Source: Nocardia sp. NBC_00403 (GTDB lineage Bacteria; Actinomycetota; Actinomycetes; Mycobacteriales; Mycobacteriaceae). Taken from it: DNA of 64,000 bases. The translations under genes and the position numbers were made by a program. This document shows positions 59,742-64,000 of the stretch, one piece after another. The stretch covers positions 124,001-188,000 of the forward strand of contig NZ_CP107939.1 of the NCBI RefSeq assembly GCF_036046055.1, written 5' to 3'. The number at the start of each line of letters is the position of its first letter. Within the stretch, counting starts at the first letter, position 1. The notes under the pieces were generated by a model. The model did no database searches. It was not told the origin of the DNA and saw only the letters and a program-made list of their open reading frames with translations.

Positions 59742-60818
59742 TTACCCGTTAGTTGTGTTGTGGCGCACGGTTGTGTCGTATGTGCCACCTTGATAACCTG
59801 CTGGGTCGCCGCTGTTATAGGTCAGCACCTGCGTGTCGTCGTTCTCCGCAAGTGACTCACGAATCGCAACCTGCGCCTGGTGTGGCAGGGTGTGCATGAT
59901 CTCGCGGACCCGCTCCTTGCGACGATGCACGGCCTGTCGCACCGGCATGCCGGGCTCGGCCTTCATCTGCGGGATGATGCCCTCGACCTCTTCGGCGCCG
60001 CCGTGGTGATGGCCGGCGTCGACGAGCGCCTGCTCGCGCGCCATCTGCGCCTCGTCCTTTTCCTCGCTCATACCGATCGGGCCGATCATGCGGCCGTTGA
60101 GGAACTGCTTGACCACGGGCTCGTCGCTGGTGAGCAGCACCTCGCGCGGGCCGAACATGACCAGCTGACGACGGAACAACATGCCGATGTTGTCCGGCAC
60201 CGTGCGCGCCAGGTTGATGTTGTGCGTGACGATCAGGATCGTCGCGTCGATCTGCGCGTTGATATTGAGCAGCAGCTGGCTCAGGTACGAGGTGCGGACC
60301 GGGTCGAGGCCGGAGTCCGGCTCGTCGACCAGGATGATCTGCGGGTCCAGCACCAGGGCGCGGGCCAGGCCCGCTCGCTTGCGCATACCGCCCGAGATCT
60401 CGCCGGGCAGCTTGTTCTCGGCCCCGAGCAGACCGGTCAGCTCCAGCTTCTCCATGACGACCTTGCGGATATCCGACTCGGACTTCTTGGTGTGCTCGCG
60501 CAGCGGGAAGGCGACATTGTCATAGAGATTCATCGAGCCGAACAGCGCGCCGTCCTGGAACAGCACGCCGAAGAGCTTGCGAATCTCGTAGAGCTCCTTA
60601 TTGGAGCACGTGGTGATGTCGGTGCCGCCGATATAGATGGAGCCTCGCTCCGGGCGCAGCAAACCGATCAACGACTTGAGAAAGACGGACTTACCGGTAC
60701 CCGAGGGACCGAGTAGGGCGCTGACCTCGCCCGAGGGCAGTGTCAGCGAGACATCCTGCCAAATTCGCTGTGAACCAAAAGACTTGGTAACACCCTCGGT
60801 CCTGACCTCGACGCCCAC
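59742..60818 (-). CDS. mceG: Mce transporter ATP-binding protein MceG/Mkl
   Basis: A 358-residue ABC ATPase that powers Mce lipid import. Walker A is GPSGTGKS (residues 37-44), the signature ISGGMRKRAGLARAL, Walker B IILVDEPDSGLDP, and the H-loop VTHN. The long C-terminal extension (about 265-358, with HRRKERVREIMHTLPHQAQ) is typical of MceG. The GTG at 60818 follows GGAGG at five bases. In M. tuberculosis mceG (mkl) is unlinked to the mce operons but lies near rplJ-rplL; here both contexts are joined. Confidence 0.93.
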   Translation of the reverse strand: MGVEVRTEGVTKSFGSQRIWQDVSLTLPSGEVSALLGPSGTGKSVFLKSLIGLLRPERGSIYIGGTDITTCSNKELYEIRKLFGVLFQDGALFGSMNLYDNVAFPLREHTKKSESDIRKVVMEKLELTGLLGAENKLPGEISGGMRKRAGLARALVLDPQIILVDEPDSGLDPVRTSYLSQLLLNINAQIDATILIVTHNINLARTVPDNIGMLFRRQLVMFGPREVLLTSDEPVVKQFLNGRMIGPIGMSEEKDEAQMAREQALVDAGHHHGGAEEVEGIIPQMKAEPGMPVRQAVHRRKERVREIMHTLPHQAQVAIRESLAENDDTQVLTYNSGDPAGYQGGTYDTTVRHNTTNG

Positions 60819-61010
60819 GCCAACCTCCACAATTCTCAGCGAGCAGCCCACCGGCGTACCACGCAATTCGGCTGTCGCGGTGTGTCGCATCACAGTGGGT
60901 TCGGTCACTGTAGCCCATGGGCGAGACCCGGCACACCCCAACCTGACTGAAGAGTAACCCCGAAACGCTCACGATAATCGCACCACGGTCGCGTGCGTTC
61001 GGACAAAGCA

Positions 61011-61041
61011 AACGGGCGGTCCCCAATGGGGACCGCCCGTT
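61011..61041 (-). terminator. terminator after rplL
   Basis: AACGGGCGGTCCCC and GGGGACCGCCCGTT form a perfect 14-bp stem with loop AAT, 53 bp beyond the rplL stop and upstream of the mceG start. It separates the ribosomal and mce transcripts. Confidence 0.88.
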
Positions 61042-61094
61042 CGGCGAAGTAGTCGCAGGCGACTGCTCGCGGGTTACTCGAAAAGACGAGCGAA

Positions 61095-61469
61095 TTACTT
61101 GACGGAGACCTTGGCGCCGGCCTCTTCCAGCTTCGCCTTGGCAGCCTCGGCGGCGTCCTTGGCGACCTTCTCCAGGATCGGCTTCGGGGCGCCCTCGACC
61201 AGGTCCTTGGCTTCCTTCAGGCCCAGGCCGGAGACGATCTCACGGACCACCTTGATGACCTGGATCTTCTTGTCGCCCGCACCCTCGAGGATGACGTCGA
61301 ACTCGTCCTGCTCTTCGGCGGCCTCGACCGGCGCGGCGCCGACAGCGGCGACGGCGACCGGAGCAGCGGCGGTGACCTCGAACTTCTCTTCGAACTTCTT
61401 GACGAAGTCCGACAGCTCGAGCAGGGTCATGTTGCCGAAGGTCTCGAGCAGTTCGTCAACGTTGGCCAT
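61095..61469 (-). CDS. rplL: 50S ribosomal protein L7/L12
   Basis: A 124-residue stalk protein: helical N-terminal dimer domain ([20 protein letters not shown]), Ala-rich hinge and C-terminal factor-binding domain ([40 protein letters not shown]). It follows rplJ after a 143-bp gap that contains a repeat. Confidence 0.98.
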   Translation of the reverse strand: MANVDELLETFGNMTLLELSDFVKKFEEKFEVTAAAPVAVAAVGAAPVEAAEEQDEFDVILEGAGDKKIQVIKVVREIVSGLGLKEAKDLVEGAPKPILEKVAKDAAEAAKAKLEEAGAKVSVK

Positions 61470-61530
61470 GATGTTGTTCCTTTCGGTAGTTGATGTCTAT
61501 GAGGGCGAGCCGCACGCGAATCACCCGCTG

Positions 61531-61607
61531 TGTTCAATTTGCGGCCTTCGCGGGACCCTGCGTGGTTACGCTGGCGCTTCCGCCTCCGGGCCCGTCGCTC
61601 ACGCCGC
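61531..61607. repeat. repeat shared with the rpsL leader (copy 2)
   Basis: Matches 22578-22652 over its length apart from a small length change in the middle; both contain CCGCCTCCGGGCCCGTCG and end in CACGCCGC. This copy fills most of the rplJ-rplL gap. Confidence 0.75.
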
Positions 61608-61612
61608 GGGGG

Positions 61613-62158
61613 TTATTCAGCAGCAGCGGTTTCGCCACCGGATTCGGCCTGCTTCTTCTCCACGAGCGCGGCGGCCAGGCGGGCCACCTGCGATGCGGGA
61701 GCGTTGAACAGACCGGCGGCCTTCGCCATGTTGCCCTTCATCGCGCCGGCCAGCTTGGCCAGCAGGACCTCGCGGGACTCGAGGTCGGCGATCTTCTCGA
61801 CCTCGGCAACGGACAGCGCAGCGCCGTCCATGTACCCGCCCTTGATGATGAGCGCCTTGTTGTCCTTGGCGAAGGTCTTGAGGGCCTTCGCTGCGTCGAC
61901 CGGCTCGCCCTGAATGAAGGCGATGGCGGTCGGTCCGACGAACAAGTCGTCCAGGCCTTCGACGCCCGCTTCCGCGGCCGCACGCTTGACCAGGGTGTTC
62001 TTGGCGACGGAGTACGTGGCGCCCGCGCCGAGCGCGCGACGCAGATCGGTGAGCTTGCCGACCGAAAGACCACGGTATTCCGTGACAACGGTGGCGGTCG
62101 AGCTCTTGAACTGCTCCGCAATCTCTTCGACCGCAGTGACCTTCTCGGGTTTTGCCAT
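61613..62158 (-). CDS. rplJ: 50S ribosomal protein L10
   Basis: A 181-residue L10, the base of the stalk that holds L7/L12. [33 protein letters not shown] and [19 protein letters not shown] are conserved. GAGGAGGCGAAGT precedes the ATG. L10 often controls its own operon through the leader, and the leader here has two structured elements. Confidence 0.97.
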   Translation of the reverse strand: MAKPEKVTAVEEIAEQFKSSTATVVTEYRGLSVGKLTDLRRALGAGATYSVAKNTLVKRAAAEAGVEGLDDLFVGPTAIAFIQGEPVDAAKALKTFAKDNKALIIKGGYMDGAALSVAEVEKIADLESREVLLAKLAGAMKGNMAKAAGLFNAPASQVARLAAALVEKKQAESGGETAAAE

Positions 62159-62182
62159 ACTTCGCCTCCTCTCTGGATGTCG

Positions 62183-62198
62183 GTTCGTATATACGAAC
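62183..62198. promoter_or_regulatory. 16-base perfect palindrome in the rplJ leader
   Basis: GTTCGTATATACGAAC reads the same on both strands. It ends 25 bp upstream of the rplJ ATG, just before the ribosome site. Its AT-rich centre stands out from the high-GC surroundings. It could be an RNA hairpin for L10 control or a protein-binding site. Confidence 0.55.
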
Positions 62199-62230
62199 TA
62201 CCAAGCACCAGGGGCCAGCGATAAAGCAAA

Positions 62231-62258
62231 CGCCCCGAACGCAGAGCGTTCCGGGGCG
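62231..62258 (-). terminator. attenuator-like hairpin with T-rich tail in the rplJ leader
   Basis: On the minus strand CGCCCCGGAACG and CGTTCGGGGCG pair with one bulge around CTCTG, followed by TTTGCTTTAT. It stands 73 bp before the rplJ ATG and no other minus-strand gene ends here, so it fits a transcription attenuator of rplJ-rplL. Confidence 0.6.
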
Positions 62259-62600
62259 CAATACAGGATCGACCCGAGTAATACTCGGACCAATTCCCAG
62301 CCTCAGATCTCCCTGCGTGGGCCGCCGGCTATTGCCGGACCTTCGACCGATCCCAGGCGGGAACGGCGACCAACGGTCTTCGGTAGAACGGATTGGGTAG
62401 CGATCGAACTCGTCGATAACTGTCGTTCAGAGTACCTGCCAGGGTCACCATCTGCCAAAACGGGCTCTCCATGGGGCCGAATCGCCCCCCTCCCGACGTC
62501 GAATTGTTGTGTGTCATCTCACAATTCACGGCGCTTTGCGGTCGACATCTCCGCCAAAAAGTGTTACCAACGGTGACAGATATTGCTTGACTGCTGAACT

Positions 62601-64000
62601 ATGGCAACCTCCATAGTCGATCCACCGGTGCCGCTGGAACAACGCACGCACCGCTTCGCCGCACTCGCCGTGATCTGCCTGGCAGAGCTGCTGGTCGTCC
62701 TCGACAACACCATCGTCAACGTGGCCCTACCCTCCCTCGGCGTCGAGCTGGCGACCGGCGTCAGCGGACTGCAATGGGTCGTCGACGCCTACACACTGAC
62801 CTTTGCCGGACTACTGCTCGCCTTCGGAAACCTCGGCGACCGCTACGGCCGCCGCCGGGTGATGATGATCGGCCTGGCCGGCGTGGCCGTCATGTCGATC
62901 GGCGGCGCGCTATCGGATTCCATGGGCAGCGTCATCACCGCCCGTGCCGCCATGGGCGTGTTCGCCGCCGCCGTCTTCCCCGCGACGCTCGCGCTCATCA
63001 TCAATATCTTCACCGATCGTCGCGAACGAGCCCTCGCCATCGCCGCGTGGACCGCCATGGCCGGATTCGCCATCGCCATCGGCCCCATCTCGGGAGGCTG
63101 GCTGCTGGAACACTTTTCGTGGCATTCGGTGTTCTGGATCAACGTTCCGGTGGCGCTGCTGGCCATGACCGCGACGCTGATCTGGGTGCCCGAATCGCGC
63201 TCCTCGCAGGTAGGGCGGCTGGATCCGGCAGGCATCGGGTTGTCCATCGCGGGTATCACGCTGCTGGTCTGGTCCATCATCGAGGCGCCGCGCTTCGGCT
63301 GGACATCAGTGACCACGCTCGGCGCCGGCGCATTCGGCGTCGCATTGCTTGCCGCATTCGTCACCTGGGAACTGCGCACCAGCACACCAATTCTCGATAT
63401 GACGCTGTTCGGCAATCGGCGATTCTCGCTGCCCGCCTTGTCGATCGCGATCGGCTCCTTCTCGATGTTCGGATTCCTGTTCCTCATCACACAGTACTTC
63501 CAAGGCGTGCGCGAATACACACCGCTCGAATTCGGTATCGCCTCACTGCCGTTCGCATTCTCGGTGGCGATCGGCGCGCCGATCGCAACCCTGCTCGCAC
63601 AACGACTCGGCACCACGCCCGTCATCGTGTTCGGCCTGCTGCTCACCGGCCTCGGCCTCTACCTCGGTGGCCAGGTGACAGTCGACAGCCCTTACCTCAC
63701 CGACGTGCTGCCGTCCATGGTGTCGATGGCGCTCGGCTTGGCCATCGTGCAGGGCCCGGCCACCGAATCGATCATGTCGTCACTCCCGCTCGACGAGGCG
63801 GGCGCGGGTTCGGCGGTCAACGACACCACCCGCGAGATCGGCGGCACCCTCGGTGTCGCGGTGCTCGGATCAATTGTGGCGTCGTATTACACGACTCGCG
63901 TTTCGCCGCTCATCGACCGCGTACCCGCCGGGATGATGGACGCCAACGAGCGGAGTCTGGTGAAGGCGAGCCCGCTCAGCGTGCTCGAGATGCGCAAACG
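62601..64000 (+). CDS. MFS drug transporter (DHA2, EmrB/QacA type), C-terminus cut by window edge
   Basis: The first 466 residues of a 14-helix-type proton antiporter. LDNTIVNVALPSLG (helix 1), GNLGDRYGRRRVMM (motif A, about 72-85) and AIGPISGGWLLEHFSWHSVF (motif C region) are diagnostic; the later part (PATESIMSSLPLDEAGAGSA, then VNDTTREIGGTLG) is typical of DHA2. The frame continues past the edge. The ATG at 62601 has no clear ribosome site and may be leaderless. It is divergent from rplJ. The substrate is unknown. Confidence 0.9.
   Translation, partial: MATSIVDPPVPLEQRTHRFAALAVICLAELLVVLDNTIVNVALPSLGVELATGVSGLQWVVDAYTLTFAGLLLAFGNLGDRYGRRRVMMIGLAGVAVMSIGGALSDSMGSVITARAAMGVFAAAVFPATLALIINIFTDRRERALAIAAWTAMAGFAIAIGPISGGWLLEHFSWHSVFWINVPVALLAMTATLIWVPESRSSQVGRLDPAGIGLSIAGITLLVWSIIEAPRFGWTSVTTLGAGAFGVALLAAFVTWELRTSTPILDMTLFGNRRFSLPALSIAIGSFSMFGFLFLITQYFQGVREYTPLEFGIASLPFAFSVAIGAPIATLLAQRLGTTPVIVFGLLLTGLGLYLGGQVTVDSPYLTDVLPSMVSMALGLAIVQGPATESIMSSLPLDEAGAGSAVNDTTREIGGTLGVAVLGSIVASYYTTRVSPLIDRVPAGMMDANERSLVKASPLSVLEMRK

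Larger units (their letters stand above)
62159..62600. other. 442-bp divergent region between rplJ and the MFS gene
   Basis: No gene is seen. It holds the rplJ leader with the palindrome at 62183 and the hairpin at 62231, and must contain both promoters. Confidence 0.7.

Overview
The window reads as chromosomal DNA of a high-GC, mycolic-acid-containing actinobacterium, most likely Nocardia or a close relative such as Rhodococcus. The grounds are a complete mce operon, the mycobacterial-type rpoB-rpoC and rpsL-rpsG-fusA-tuf arrangement, a mycofactocin cluster next to the str operon, tandem DUF3558 lipoproteins, an SPW-repeat protein and MIRU-like minisatellite DNA. The genus is inferred from gene content and was not tested by any search. 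The core operons all lie on the minus strand.

Left part (1-14.9 kb): a truncated GAF-domain regulator, then the mycofactocin genes mftA, a fused mftB-mftC, mftF and mftG. The mftD and mftE genes that normally sit between mftC and mftF are absent. Next come a TetR regulator, a 3-ketosteroid 9-alpha-hydroxylase reductase (kshB) behind a KstR-type box, an AlkD-type DNA repair protein, a Glu/Asp racemase, a 67-bp minisatellite, a ferredoxin reductase, an SPW/TetR pair, a secreted lipase and an alpha/beta hydrolase.

Translation block (15-22.9 kb): a second EF-G gene (fusA2), a small plus-strand island, tuf, fusA, rpsG and rpsL. The last 245 bp of fusA2 and fusA are identical at the DNA level, which points to gene conversion.

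Middle part (22.9-41 kb): an accessory stretch with two DUF3558 lipoproteins, hpd with a divergent Lrp/AsnC regulator, a winged-helix protein of the AlkZ type, a quinone oxidoreductase, a type VII-like pair (EspC-like protein plus WXG/transglycosylase protein), a thioesterase, fprB, sixA, a MerR-monooxygenase pair, an AhpD-acetyltransferase fusion ORF, pirin, an ArsR/SRPBCC pair, an aberrant tRNA-like element, an XRE/aldo-keto reductase pair and a thioesterase behind a KstR-type box.

Right part (41-64 kb): rpoC and rpoB; the mce lipid-import operon (mceG ATPase, two YrbE permeases, MceA-F, two Mce-associated proteins); rplL and rplJ with a structured leader; and a divergent 14-TM-type MFS transporter that runs off the end. 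The steroid and lipid theme recurs: Mce import, KshB and KstR-like boxes, one of them upstream of mftA.
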